This document shows, piece after piece, positions 33,709-41,445 of a stretch of 64,000 nucleotides of DNA. The notes below the pieces were generated by a model. The model saw nothing but the letters and a program-made list of their open reading frames with translations. It made no database searches and was not told the origin of the DNA. Both the position numbers and the translations under genes were made by a program. This stretch comes from an uncultured Alphaproteobacteria bacterium (lineage in GTDB: Bacteria > Pseudomonadota > Alphaproteobacteria > Micavibrionales > Micavibrionaceae), in NCBI GenBank assembly GCA_900696495.1, contig CAADGI010000013.1, positions 1 through 64,000 on the forward strand. Reading direction: 5' to 3'. The stretch's first letter is position 1. Every line of letters begins with the position of its first letter.

Positions 33709-34464
33709 ATGAACGTTCTGGATCATTCACATGCAGGCATGACCGCTCAGGAAGCTGAAAAAGCCCTGACCTCAGAGCGTTATCCGCAGTTTCTGGAAGC
33801 GGTTGAGTCCTTGTATATCAAGAACAATATCAGCGGCCGCAACCTCTTTACCTCGGCCTGGCCGGAGGCGGCGCAGCTCATTTTCGGCGAGGAGCTCTCC
33901 CGCTTCGACCGCATAGGCACGCATGACAAGGAACGCCGCTCCGTTCTTGAGCAAGAGGCCGAGGACAGGCGGCTTGAGATGTACGACACTCTCCAGACGA
34001 TCGAAGTCAAAAGCGTTGTCGCCGGTATCCTGCAGGCGGAATATGTAGAGGGCGTTATCGTTAAAATGGGCCGGAAGATCGCGCTGGATGTTTATGCGCG
34101 CTGGATCGTCGACCGTTTCATCGCACCGCCGCCGGAAGAAAGAACGGTGCCGGAAGTCGAGAGCGTCAAGATCGGCGACCTGGTTGTCGAGGCGCGCGCG
34201 GCCGTGCCGGCCCGCAGGCCGGCGCCCGTGCAGGCCGATCCCATGGAGCATATCCGCCCGATTTCAGTCGAGCCGCCCCCGCCAGAGGTGCAGGAAGAGC
34301 TGATCAAGGACACGCAAGGCGGCGGCATGGACATGCGCGTTGCGCCGCCCGTGCAGGAAAGCGTTGCGCCGGTGCTCGGCGGCATGAAAAGGCCCGGTCT
34401 CAAAATCATGAGCATCGCGGAAACCGGTTCCGCCGGCCAGGACAAGAACCAGGACAATCAGTAA
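33709..34464 (+). CDS. hypothetical protein, 251 aa
   Basis: Soluble protein without signal peptide. The first ~140 residues are helical (SERYPQFLEAVESLYIKNN, RRSVLEQEAEDRRLEMYD); the rest is Pro/Val/Glu-rich and probably disordered (VPARRPAPVQADPMEHIRP). No family recognised. The start at 33709 lies 19 nt after the 1052-aa gene ends, so the two probably share a transcript and may act together. A longer open frame upstream only overlaps the preceding gene. The 3' end overlaps the convergent ctaA by 7 nt. Confidence 0.68.
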   Translation: MNVLDHSHAGMTAQEAEKALTSERYPQFLEAVESLYIKNNISGRNLFTSAWPEAAQLIFGEELSRFDRIGTHDKERRSVLEQEAEDRRLEMYDTLQTIEVKSVVAGILQAEYVEGVIVKMGRKIALDVYARWIVDRFIAPPPEERTVPEVESVKIGDLVVEARAAVPARRPAPVQADPMEHIRPISVEPPPPEVQEELIKDTQGGGMDMRVAPPVQESVAPVLGGMKRPGLKIMSIAETGSAGQDKNQDNQ

Positions 34465-35453
34465 TTTTTTGGATTTAAACGGTGCAGCGCCGCGACGAGC
34501 AGCATCAGCGCCGTCAGCGCGCCTGCCTGGTGCAGCACGGCCAGCGTGATATTGACCCCGCTCAGCAGCGTTGCAATGCCAAGGCCCGCCTGCAGCAAAA
34601 TCATGCCTGCGAGAGCGTGCAGCACGGGGAAAGCCTCGCGCCTCAATATCCCGCGCAGCCAGAAAGACAGGATGATGACGAGTGTTGCAATCGCCAGCCA
34701 GCGGTGCAGGAACTGGACGCCAGCCGGTGTTTCGATGATGCTTTGCCGCGCTTCGGGCGGGATCCATGCGCCGCCCATTTTGGGAAATGTTTCATTATAG
34801 ATCAGCCCGCCATCGAGGCCGGCGGTGAAGGCGCCCCAGCAGATCGTGATTACAAGGAAGAGAAGCGCAACGCATCCATGCACAAACAGCGCAGCATTTT
34901 TTTCGCGGCGAGCGCCGCTTAACGTCAGGCCCATCCAGAACATCACGCAGAAAATCAGGAATGCGAGCCCGAGATGCGCCGCGAGACGGTAATGGCTGAC
35001 GGCCGGGATGTCGACCAGGCCGCTCTGCACCATGTACCAGCCGAGCGCGCCCTGCAGCCCGCCGAGAATGAAAGGGACCAGCAGTTTGATTTTGTACCCT
35101 TGCGGGATTTTTCCGCGCAACCAGAAGTAAAGCAGGGGCAGGGCGTATACGATGCCGATCAGCCGCCCGAGAAAACGGTGCGCCCATTCCCAGAAGAAGA
35201 TGTTTTTAAAAGCGGCAAGGTCCATCCATGAATTGACTTTCTGGAATTGGGGCGTTTGCCGGTACAGTTCGAAGACACGCTGCCATTGCGCATCATTTAA
35301 AGGCGGCAGGGCGCCCATCAACGGCTTCCACTCGGCGATCGAAAGGCCCGACTCCGTCAGGCGCGTGATCGCGCCGACGACAACCATCGCGAAAACCAGC
35401 CCGCAACAGCCAAACAGCCACGCGGCCATGATTTTTCTGCTTTCTGAAACCAT
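34458..35453 (-). CDS. ctaA: heme A synthase (COX15/CtaA)
   Basis: Inner-membrane enzyme that oxidises the C8 methyl of heme O to make heme A for cytochrome c oxidase. About 331 aa with eight hydrophobic helices. Key pieces are GAITRLTESGLSIAEWKP at the N-terminus, FFWEWAHRFLGRLIG with one heme-ligand histidine, the conserved SHYRLAAHLGLAF helix, and VQFLHRWLA and VLHQAGAL with the remaining histidines. The ATG at 35453 is chosen over an upstream one because homologues begin just before the first helix. Implies an aa3-type terminal oxidase elsewhere. Confidence 0.93.
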   Translation of the reverse strand: MVSESRKIMAAWLFGCCGLVFAMVVVGAITRLTESGLSIAEWKPLMGALPPLNDAQWQRVFELYRQTPQFQKVNSWMDLAAFKNIFFWEWAHRFLGRLIGIVYALPLLYFWLRGKIPQGYKIKLLVPFILGGLQGALGWYMVQSGLVDIPAVSHYRLAAHLGLAFLIFCVMFWMGLTLSGARREKNAALFVHGCVALLFLVITICWGAFTAGLDGGLIYNETFPKMGGAWIPPEARQSIIETPAGVQFLHRWLAIATLVIILSFWLRGILRREAFPVLHALAGMILLQAGLGIATLLSGVNITLAVLHQAGALTALMLLVAALHRLNPKNY

Positions 35454-35527
35454 AGGACAGGCATAAAGAATGAGTGTGTCCAAGGCAACAGCCTTGCTCT
35501 GGGCACCATGAATTGTTACACCCTTCC

Positions 35528-36352
35528 ATGGCCAAATTTGATTTCGTCGAATCAGCCGCCACAGGTTACCGGTATGTATGGCGGGAACGTTACGCGCTGC
35601 TGCCGCTCGTCAGCCTGCCAATCGCCGTCAAAATGGGCTCTTACGCCGCGATTTACCTGATGGATCTCGGGGAAAATGTCCTGCGGCATGGGCTTGTGCT
35701 CATGCCCGCCTATCTGCTGGAAGGTTTTATCGCCGTTCTTGTCATACGCATGGCCATGTTCGGCGAGCGCTATCACACCCTGTTTCAACCCGGCGAGAAA
35801 GAAAATTATCCCGCGGAACTTCGCCGCACCATCATGGCGGGCGTTGTCATCTATCTCCTGACCAAGCTTGTCTCTTCTTTCCTGCTGGGATGGGCGATGG
35901 TCGCGCGCGCGGTCGAGGGAAAGCTGGCGGCAACGCCCATGCCGAAGCCTGAGCCCGGCGGCATCGAAATTTATGTGACGTCGATCATGATCATGATTTT
36001 CCTGATCTGGACGTTCCGGTTCTTCTGGCTTTACGTCCCGGCGGCGATGAATATCACGGCGCGCGCCTTTCTTACGCGCATCGCAGGGTTCATGAGTTCG
36101 GTTTACATGGCCGGGCTCTGGATGATGTGTCTGGTTCCCATTACGGTCATCCTCATCGTTATCGCGCGGTTGCTGATGACGGTTTTCCCGGGCGCTGAAG
36201 AAGGCGTAGTTTCGCCCATTTACAGCATCATCATGGCGGTCGTGCAGCCTGTGTTTGAGATGATCATCGTCCTGACGTCCAGCGTCGGCATGGCCCATGC
36301 GGTGCGGACGATGATGTCGGAGCCGCCGCGCCCGCCGCGTTTTCCGCGCTAG
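35528..36352 (+). CDS. hypothetical multi-pass membrane protein, 274 aa
   Basis: Integral membrane protein with about six hydrophobic segments (for example LLPLVSLPIAVKMGSYAAIYL, LLEGFIAVLVIRMAMF, AGVVIYLLTKLVSSFLLGW, IYVTSIMIMIFLIWTFRFFW and a long C-terminal pair) and a short Pro/Arg tail. Function unknown; no transporter signature seen. MAKFDFVESAATGYRYVW is taken as the N-terminus, with an upstream in-frame extension rejected because it lacks a ribosome-binding site. A ferredoxin gene follows 7 nt later, so co-transcription is likely. Confidence 0.75.
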   Translation: MAKFDFVESAATGYRYVWRERYALLPLVSLPIAVKMGSYAAIYLMDLGENVLRHGLVLMPAYLLEGFIAVLVIRMAMFGERYHTLFQPGEKENYPAELRRTIMAGVVIYLLTKLVSSFLLGWAMVARAVEGKLAATPMPKPEPGGIEIYVTSIMIMIFLIWTFRFFWLYVPAAMNITARAFLTRIAGFMSSVYMAGLWMMCLVPITVILIVIARLLMTVFPGAEEGVVSPIYSIIMAVVQPVFEMIIVLTSSVGMAHAVRTMMSEPPRPPRFPR

Positions 36353-36359
36353 GGCCATC

Positions 36360-36671
36360 ATGAAAATTTTCGTCACCGATCTTGAAGGAGTCACGCATGC
36401 AATCGATGCGGTCGAGGGATGGCGGGTCATGGAAATCATTCGCGATCACGGTTTTCCGATGAAGGCCGAATGCGGCGGGGCCTGCGCCTGCGCAACGTGC
36501 CATGTTTATGTCGATGAAAGCTGGCTGGATAAGCTCGCGCCGCCGGGCAGCGAAGAAGATTACATGCTGGACGAGGCCTATGATCGCCGCGGAAATTCCC
36601 GTTTGTCCTGCCAATTGATCATGAGCGCGGAGCTGGACGGCCTGCGCGTCACGCTCGGGAAAAACGACTAG
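36360..36671 (+). CDS. 2Fe-2S ferredoxin, adrenodoxin type
   Basis: 103-aa electron-transfer protein. The four cluster ligands are in ECGGACACATCH (C-x5-C-x2-C) and the distal RLSCQL cysteine, the spacing of the adrenodoxin/FdxB group. Such ferredoxins serve Fe-S cluster assembly, heme A synthesis or cytochrome P450 systems. Its closeness to ctaA (on the opposite strand, with one gene between) is suggestive since COX15 takes electrons from a ferredoxin of this type, but no isc genes are near to decide. Confidence 0.92.
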   Translation: MKIFVTDLEGVTHAIDAVEGWRVMEIIRDHGFPMKAECGGACACATCHVYVDESWLDKLAPPGSEEDYMLDEAYDRRGNSRLSCQLIMSAELDGLRVTLGKND

Positions 36672-36674
36672 CTG

Positions 36675-36938
36675 TTATTGAAGCGTTTCCTGCCAGGCGG
36701 CGAAGCGGTAATCGCCCGGCGTAATCAGTTCTTTTTTCGCGACATAGACGGAATGCAGCTTGCCCTCGATTTCCCGGGTCCAGAAGGTCAGGAATTTAAA
36801 GAGAGCGGGGTAGCGCGGGGCGAGGTCATAGCCCTGCCAGATGAATTCCTGGAGCAAGTGGGTATGGTCCGGCATGTGATAGACGATATTGGCCGTTGTC
36901 AGACGATAATCTTTAAGTTGCAGGACTAAATTCGCCAT
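36675..36938 (-). CDS. usg: Usg family protein
   Basis: 87-aa alphaproteobacterial protein of the Usg family (named from a gene near the trp operon), function unknown. The conserved body is LKDYRLTTANIVYHMPDH, LLQEFIWQGYDLAPRYP and FLTFWTREIEGKLHSVYVA, covering nearly the whole length. It converges on the ferredoxin gene with a 3-nt gap and lies upstream of groES on the opposite strand, so its promoter is in the 36939-37010 spacer near the CIRCE site. Confidence 0.9.
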   Translation of the reverse strand: MANLVLQLKDYRLTTANIVYHMPDHTHLLQEFIWQGYDLAPRYPALFKFLTFWTREIEGKLHSVYVAKKELITPGDYRFAAWQETLQ

Positions 36939-37010
36939 ATTTCTATTTTACCATAAAGGCCCCAAAAGCCGAAAAAACCCTTGTTTTTTTTCCCCGTCTT
37001 TAATAGATAT

Positions 37011-37037
37011 TTGGCACTCACCTGATCCGAGTGCCAG
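37011..37037 (+). promoter_or_regulatory. CIRCE operator (HrcA site)
   Basis: TTGGCACTC, 9 nt, GAGTGCCAG: the controlling inverted repeat of chaperone expression (consensus TTAGCACTC-N9-GAGTGCTAA) with only outer-base differences. It lies 68 nt before groES and implies repression by HrcA under non-stress conditions. Confidence 0.92.
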
Positions 37038-37104
37038 CAGCATGCGTATCAGGGGAGGATAGGCCCTGCCGGGCTAATAAATTCAACGTTTTTTGGAGGA
37101 AACA

Positions 37105-37404
37105 ATGGCAAAGACGAAATTCCGCCCCCTGCATGACCGTGTATTGGTCCGCCGGGTCGAGCAGGACGAAAAGACCAAGGGCGGGATCATCATCCCCGAC
37201 ACGGCCCAGGAAAAACCGATGGAAGGCGAAATCATCGCTGTCGGCAACGGCCACGTGAACGACAATGGCGAAGTTCGCCCGCTGGACGTCAAAAAAGGCG
37301 ACCGCGTCATTTTCTCGAAATGGGCAGGCACGGAAGTGACCATCGACGGCGAAGAGCTGATGGTCATGAAAGAGTCCGACATTATCGGAGTCATTGCGGC
37401 TTAA
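37105..37404 (+). CDS. groES: co-chaperonin GroES
   Basis: 99-aa lid subunit of the GroEL folding chamber. [14 protein letters not shown] at the N-terminus, the mobile loop [14 protein letters not shown] that contacts GroEL, and the roof hairpin [16 protein letters not shown] are all present. The ATG at 37105 follows GGAGGAAACA; an in-frame ATG 12 nt earlier overlaps that site. It is the first gene of groESL under the CIRCE operator. Confidence 0.97.
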   Translation: MAKTKFRPLHDRVLVRRVEQDEKTKGGIIIPDTAQEKPMEGEIIAVGNGHVNDNGEVRPLDVKKGDRVIFSKWAGTEVTIDGEELMVMKESDIIGVIAA

Positions 37405-37412
37405 CCACCGGT

Positions 37413-37486
37413 GTCATCCCGGCGAAAGCCGGGATCGAGTACACGCAACAAATCAACCCGACCCCGGCTTGCGCCGGGGTGACAAC
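37413..37486. repeat. paired hairpin repeat inside the groES-groEL spacer
   Basis: TGTCATCCCGGCGAAAGCCGGGAT on the left and ACCCCGGCTTGCGCCGGGGTGACA on the right, each a hairpin and together a larger inverted repeat. It fills most of the 108-nt spacer between groES and groEL. Confidence 0.78.
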
Positions 37487-37512
37487 ATAGAAATGAAAAG
37501 GAGTACTAAACA

Positions 37513-39165
37513 ATGGCAGCTAAAGAAGTCCGCTTTTACGAAGAAGCGAGAGAAGAAATCCTGAAGGGCGTTGACGTTATCGCGAACGCCGTAAAGGTGA
37601 CGCTGGGTCCGAAGGGCCGCAACGTCCTGATCGAAAAATCGTTCGGCGCGCCGCGCTCGACGAAAGACGGCGTTTCCGTCGCGAAGGAAATCGAGCTGAA
37701 GAACAAGCGCCAGAATATGGGCGCGCAGCTGATTAAAGAAGTTGCCTCGAAAGCCAACGACCAGGCCGGAGACGGCACGACCACGGCGACCGTGCTTGCA
37801 CAAGCGATTGTGCGCGAAGGCATCAAGTCAGTGGCCGCTGGCCGCAACCCGATGGACCTCAAGCGCGGGATTGATCTCGCGGTTGCAAAGGTTGTCGAGG
37901 ATCTCGCCAAGCGCGCGAAAAACGTCAAAACCAACGACGAAATCCGCCAGGTGGCGATGATTTCTGCGAACGGCGACGAGGAAATCGCGGCCAAAATGGC
38001 GGAAGCCATGGACAAAGTGGGCGACCACGGCGTCATCACGGTTGAAGAAGCCAAGTCTCTGGACACCGAACTGAATGTCGTCGAAGGCATGCAGTTTGAC
38101 CGCGGCTATCTGTCGCCTTACTTCATCACGGATGCCGACAAGATGGTCTGCACGCTGGAAAACCCGTACATCCTGCTGCACGAAAGCAAGCTGTCGAACC
38201 TGCAATCGATGCTTCCGGTTCTGGAAGCCGTCGTTCAGTCGGGCCGTCCGCTGCTCATCGTTGCGGAAGATGTCGAAGGCGAAGCGCTTGCAACGCTGGT
38301 TGTCAACAAACTGCGCGGCGGTCTGAAGATCGCGGCAGTGAAGGCTCCTGGCTTTGGCGACCGCCGCAAGGCGATGCTGGAAGACATGGCGATCCTCACG
38401 GAAGGCCAGGTTATTTCGGCCGATCTCGGCATCAAGCTTGAGAATGTCACGCTCGATATGCTCGGTCAGGCGAAGAAGGTCAGCATCTCGAAAGAGGACA
38501 CGACCATCGTCGACGGCAAGGGCAAGAAGAAAGACATCGATGCCCGCATCGCTCAAATCAAGAAGCAGATCGATGAAACCGACAGCGACTACGACAAGGA
38601 AAAACTGCAGGAGCGTCTCGCGAAACTCGCGGGCGGTGTTGCCGTTCTCCGCGTTGGCGGCGCGACGGAAGTCGAAGTGAAAGAGCGCAAGGACCGCGTT
38701 GACGACGCGCTCCATGCAACAAGAGCTGCCGTTGAAGAAGGCATCATCGCCGGCGGCGGTGCGGCTCTTCTGTACGCGACCAAGGCGCTGAAGGATCTCG
38801 AGGGCGCGAACGATGACCAGGATATCGGCATCGAAATCGTGCGCCGCGCCATCCAGGCCCCGATCCGCCAGATCGCCGAAAATGCCGGCGACGAGGGCTC
38901 GGTCGTGGTCAACACGCTGCTCGCGCAGAAAGACAATAATTTCGGCTATGACGCGCAGAGCGGTGAATATACCGACCTCGTGAAGGCTGGAATTGTCGAC
39001 CCCGCGAAGGTCGTCCGCGCCGCGCTGCAGGCTGCAGCATCGGTTGCGGGCCTTCTCATCACCACCGAAGCCATCATCGTCGATGCTCCTGAAGACAAAA
39101 AGGATGCAGCCGGCGGTATGGGCGGCATGGGTGGAATGGGCGGCATGGGCGGTATGGATTTCTAA
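37513..39165 (+). CDS. groEL: chaperonin GroEL
   Basis: ATP-dependent folding chaperonin, 550 aa, forming the 14-mer double ring in the cytosol. [33 protein letters not shown] with the catalytic aspartate region, the [17 protein letters not shown] stretch and the C-terminal repeated GGM tail ending MDF are diagnostic. The start follows an AAAAGGAG site at 37496-37503. It is co-transcribed with groES although the spacer carries a hairpin repeat; a terminator follows the stop. Confidence 0.98.
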   Translation: MAAKEVRFYEEAREEILKGVDVIANAVKVTLGPKGRNVLIEKSFGAPRSTKDGVSVAKEIELKNKRQNMGAQLIKEVASKANDQAGDGTTTATVLAQAIVREGIKSVAAGRNPMDLKRGIDLAVAKVVEDLAKRAKNVKTNDEIRQVAMISANGDEEIAAKMAEAMDKVGDHGVITVEEAKSLDTELNVVEGMQFDRGYLSPYFITDADKMVCTLENPYILLHESKLSNLQSMLPVLEAVVQSGRPLLIVAEDVEGEALATLVVNKLRGGLKIAAVKAPGFGDRRKAMLEDMAILTEGQVISADLGIKLENVTLDMLGQAKKVSISKEDTTIVDGKGKKKDIDARIAQIKKQIDETDSDYDKEKLQERLAKLAGGVAVLRVGGATEVEVKERKDRVDDALHATRAAVEEGIIAGGGAALLYATKALKDLEGANDDQDIGIEIVRRAIQAPIRQIAENAGDEGSVVVNTLLAQKDNNFGYDAQSGEYTDLVKAGIVDPAKVVRAALQAAASVAGLLITTEAIIVDAPEDKKDAAGGMGGMGGMGGMGGMDF

Positions 39166-39200
39166 AAGCTCCTGTAGAGTTAATTCCTTAAGAATCAGAA

Positions 39201-39228
39201 GGGCCGCCACGAAAATGGCGGCCCTTTT
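39201..39228 (+). terminator. rho-independent terminator of groESL
   Basis: GGGCCGCCA and TGGCGGCCC pair over a six-base loop and are followed by TTTT, 36 nt after the groEL stop. Confidence 0.9.
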
Positions 39229-39369
39229 ATGTTTCAATATGCGTCGGCGGGGGGTATCATAAAAAATACAATTTAAGCTACAAACCAAGGCCCTTTTACC
39301 CATATAACTCTTGCAGGATCAGGGTGAAATCTTTAAAACAGGGCTAATCACAGGGATTAGGAAAAAAGC

Positions 39370-39404
39370 TTGCCAAAAGTGAGTTTTTTAGGTACTTAAG
39401 TACC
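39370..39404 (+). promoter_or_regulatory. promoter with palindromic operator over the -10
   Basis: TTGCCA (39370-39375), 17 nt, TACTTA (39393-39398) fits a sigma-70 promoter, and the perfect palindrome GGTACTTAAGTACC (39391-39404) covers its -10 hexamer. A dimeric repressor bound there would block the cupin-like gene at 39437; the XRE regulator encoded just downstream is an obvious candidate. Confidence 0.5.
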
Positions 39405-39436
39405 ATTAATATAAAAAAATATGTAAATAACGCGAG

Positions 39437-40420
39437 TTGACAGTGACTGCTATACAAGTACCCTCTCAGGATTCCACTACCCCCCCGACCAAAGTGATTG
39501 CGGGTGAAGTTTTACGCCAGATAGGCCACAATCCCAATGCTCCGAGTGTTTATTCCATTGCCAGTTTCAGCGATGTAGCTGAATTTTCGCTCAGCGCCAA
39601 TCCTATTGATATCGACAGGGAATTCAGAGAAGGCAAGCGCACGTCCGAAGCCGGCATGACCCCGGCAGATAAATTGCTGTATACATTCGCGAACCAGTTT
39701 CGGGAAGACCCGATCGGCGGTGAAGATTTCATTACTGTCCGGGAGACGGATGCTGAAGGCCCCTTTTTTGGAAGCTTCCACTTTATGCGCCTGGGTGGCC
39801 GCGGCGAGCAGGAATTTCACTATCATCCTCCCGGTAAAATAAACCGTAAAGAATATACGGACAGCAGTCAGCGTGTGGTCCTGGTTTATCCGTTGCAATA
39901 TAATACACCTCAAGGTCCTGACAGTATTCGAGCCGGTGACGGAATAACATTCGAGTGGTTTCAGGATGATAATTCCAAGTTTGTCTGGCCGCGCGGCGCA
40001 GATTATCCTCACATGGAGGGAGAGCCGGTCAGTCCGCTTTACCGCGCATGGATACCGCCGGGACATGTCGCCGTAGTGGCATTTGGAGCAGGCGTGCATC
40101 ACTTCAAGGGAACCGGGCTGGCGATATCAGCTCATTTTCTGGATGTAAATTCTCACGACCGTGGTTCTTATCTCGGTAACACCGCGGGCTGGCAAGGCAA
40201 AAAGCCGCCACCGGATGAAGTCGAGAATGTTTCCATCATCGAAATTCCTGCCATTAAAAACGGGCATTTACCAAAAACGGCCGGGGCGGATATTTTGCGC
40301 CACATGTTCAACCATCATGGACGCATTATTCGTGAGCGGGTCGAGGCACATGTGAAAAAGAATGCCGGAGAGCCGCTCGATCAACACGGATTGGTTCAGC
40401 TTGTAAACGATCTTCGCTAG
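39437..40420 (+). CDS. cupin-like hypothetical protein, 327 aa
   Basis: Soluble protein without signal peptide. EFHYHPPGKINRKEY resembles the first cupin motif (His-x-His ... Glu) and PPGHVAVVAFGAGVHHFKG the second, so a metal-binding beta-barrel is plausible, though I cannot place it in a named family. The start is TTG 39437 or GTG 39443; neither has a strong ribosome-binding site. The gene is AT-richer than the flanking groEL and mutM, hinting at acquisition. It has its own promoter with a palindromic operator and converges on the XRE regulator gene 9 nt away. Confidence 0.65.
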   Translation: MTVTAIQVPSQDSTTPPTKVIAGEVLRQIGHNPNAPSVYSIASFSDVAEFSLSANPIDIDREFREGKRTSEAGMTPADKLLYTFANQFREDPIGGEDFITVRETDAEGPFFGSFHFMRLGGRGEQEFHYHPPGKINRKEYTDSSQRVVLVYPLQYNTPQGPDSIRAGDGITFEWFQDDNSKFVWPRGADYPHMEGEPVSPLYRAWIPPGHVAVVAFGAGVHHFKGTGLAISAHFLDVNSHDRGSYLGNTAGWQGKKPPPDEVENVSIIEIPAIKNGHLPKTAGADILRHMFNHHGRIIRERVEAHVKKNAGEPLDQHGLVQLVNDLR

Positions 40421-40429
40421 CGATCGCTC

Positions 40430-41095
40430 TTAATATTCAACCGGTTTTGCCACCAGGTCCCAGGCGATGTTGAACAGAACGCGGAACCCGTCGCAGAATT
40501 CCTTGTTGTTCAGAATATTCACCGTCACATCCTCACCGAAGGTAACGAACGCCAGCTTGCTGCCATAGGCATAGATCGATTGATCGTTGAAAATCTTGGC
40601 GGGGATCGCCCTGTGTTGCGAGAACGAACTGCTGATAAGATATGTATCGCCTTCGCCCGTGATGATGCGCTGGAGATCGCTTCCCAGGGCCGTCATGCGC
40701 TCCGAGTGCATGTCCCACCATTCCTTGCCGAGCCATTTATGCCAGTTTTGCGGCTTGGCGTTATAAAGGTAAACAACCCCTTCGGATTTGCCTGTCTGTT
40801 TGCAGATATCCTGGGCGGTCGCATAAATATCGTTGACCAGTGATTTCAGTCCTTCGACGCCGGACATGGTGCGGATTTCATTCGTACGTTTTTGCAGGCC
40901 TTTATTGCCGATGAACTCGATTCCGTTATCGTCAAAGGCGGTTTTGATCTTTTCCAGGGTGCTGCTGTTGGGTTGGTTGGTGCCGTTTTCAATGCGCGCT
41001 ATCCCCGTCTGGGACAGGCCGGCCTTATCGGCGAGGTCAGACTGGCTCCAGTCCAGAAGGGCACGGGCGGCCCTGATTTGTTCAATTGTCGGCAT
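40430..41095 (-). CDS. XRE-family transcriptional regulator
   Basis: 221-aa regulator with an N-terminal Cro/C1-type helix-turn-helix (IRAARALLDWSQSDLADKAGLSQTGIARIENG, residues 5-36) and a ~150-residue C-terminal domain of unknown kind (KWLGKEWWDMHSERMTALGS, IPAKIFNDQSIYAYGSKLAF) that may sense a ligand. The ATG at 41095 is supported by a promoter (TTGGAC-N16-TATAAA, 41167-41140) whose start point would lie downstream of the alternative ATG at 41137. It faces the cupin-like gene and diverges from the small transcript at 41239. Confidence 0.85.
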   Translation of the reverse strand: MPTIEQIRAARALLDWSQSDLADKAGLSQTGIARIENGTNQPNSSTLEKIKTAFDDNGIEFIGNKGLQKRTNEIRTMSGVEGLKSLVNDIYATAQDICKQTGKSEGVVYLYNAKPQNWHKWLGKEWWDMHSERMTALGSDLQRIITGEGDTYLISSSFSQHRAIPAKIFNDQSIYAYGSKLAFVTFGEDVTVNILNNKEFCDGFRVLFNIAWDLVAKPVEY

Positions 41096-41139
41096 TTTTT
41101 GTGCACTTCTTTCCTGTAATCCCCCTGATATATACATTT

Positions 41140-41167
41140 TTTATAGCTTTGTCCAGAAAGCGTCCAA
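41140..41167 (-). promoter_or_regulatory. sigma-70 promoter of the XRE regulator gene
   Basis: On the minus strand TTGGAC, 16 nt, TATAAA. Predicted start of transcription near 41133, giving a leader of about 40 nt to the ATG at 41095. Confidence 0.55.
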
Positions 41168-41238
41168 TATGAAAATATTTAATGAGGGCATTATTTTTAT
41201 AAATTATGTCTTTTAATGCAAAAAAATGCACTTTTATC

Positions 41239-41265
41239 TTGACAGGTCGCCCCTACTTGTACTAA
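41239..41265 (+). promoter_or_regulatory. strong -35 promoter for a short transcript
   Basis: Perfect TTGACA at 41239-41244, then TACTAA at 41260-41265 (15-nt spacer) as the best -10. The CTACTTGTACTA around the -10 partly echoes the TACTTAAGTA core of the operator at 39391. Confidence 0.45.
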
Positions 41266-41318
41266 AAAGAACACGAAAGCACATATATTATTCATAACAC
41301 GGCCTGTAAGGGTCTGAA

Positions 41319-41366
41319 ATGCATAACAATATGACTTTTATGAATCCCCACACACGTAACTATTAA
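41319..41366 (+). CDS. candidate micro-ORF, 15 aa
   Basis: MHNNMTFMNPHTRNY, preceded by AAGGGTCTGAA as a possible ribosome-binding site, and followed at once by a strong terminator; the promoter lies about 55 nt upstream. The complete unit of roughly 130 nt could be a leader-peptide or small-protein gene, or a small RNA in which the frame is accidental. Nothing is known of it to me. Confidence 0.35.
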   Translation: MHNNMTFMNPHTRNY

Positions 41367-41399
41367 ACCGGCGGCTCTCCCGCCGGTTTTTCTTTTTTT
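41367..41399 (+). terminator. rho-independent terminator
   Basis: ACCGGCGG and CCGCCGGT form an 8-bp stem with a five-base loop, followed by a long T-rich run. No ordinary gene precedes it on this strand, so it marks the end of the short transcript from 41239. Confidence 0.9.
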
Positions 41400-41445
41400 A
41401 CTTGGCCGCTTGCCTTGGGCCGGGGCGCGGTATTAGATCGCTTTC

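Noticed and set aside
39105-39165. Short tandem repeat at the groEL 3' end
   Set aside because: It encodes the normal Gly-Gly-Met tail of GroEL, not a separate repeat element.
37828-39303. 491-codon minus-strand frame across groEL
   Set aside because: Shadow of groEL with no recognisable domain; groEL itself is certain.
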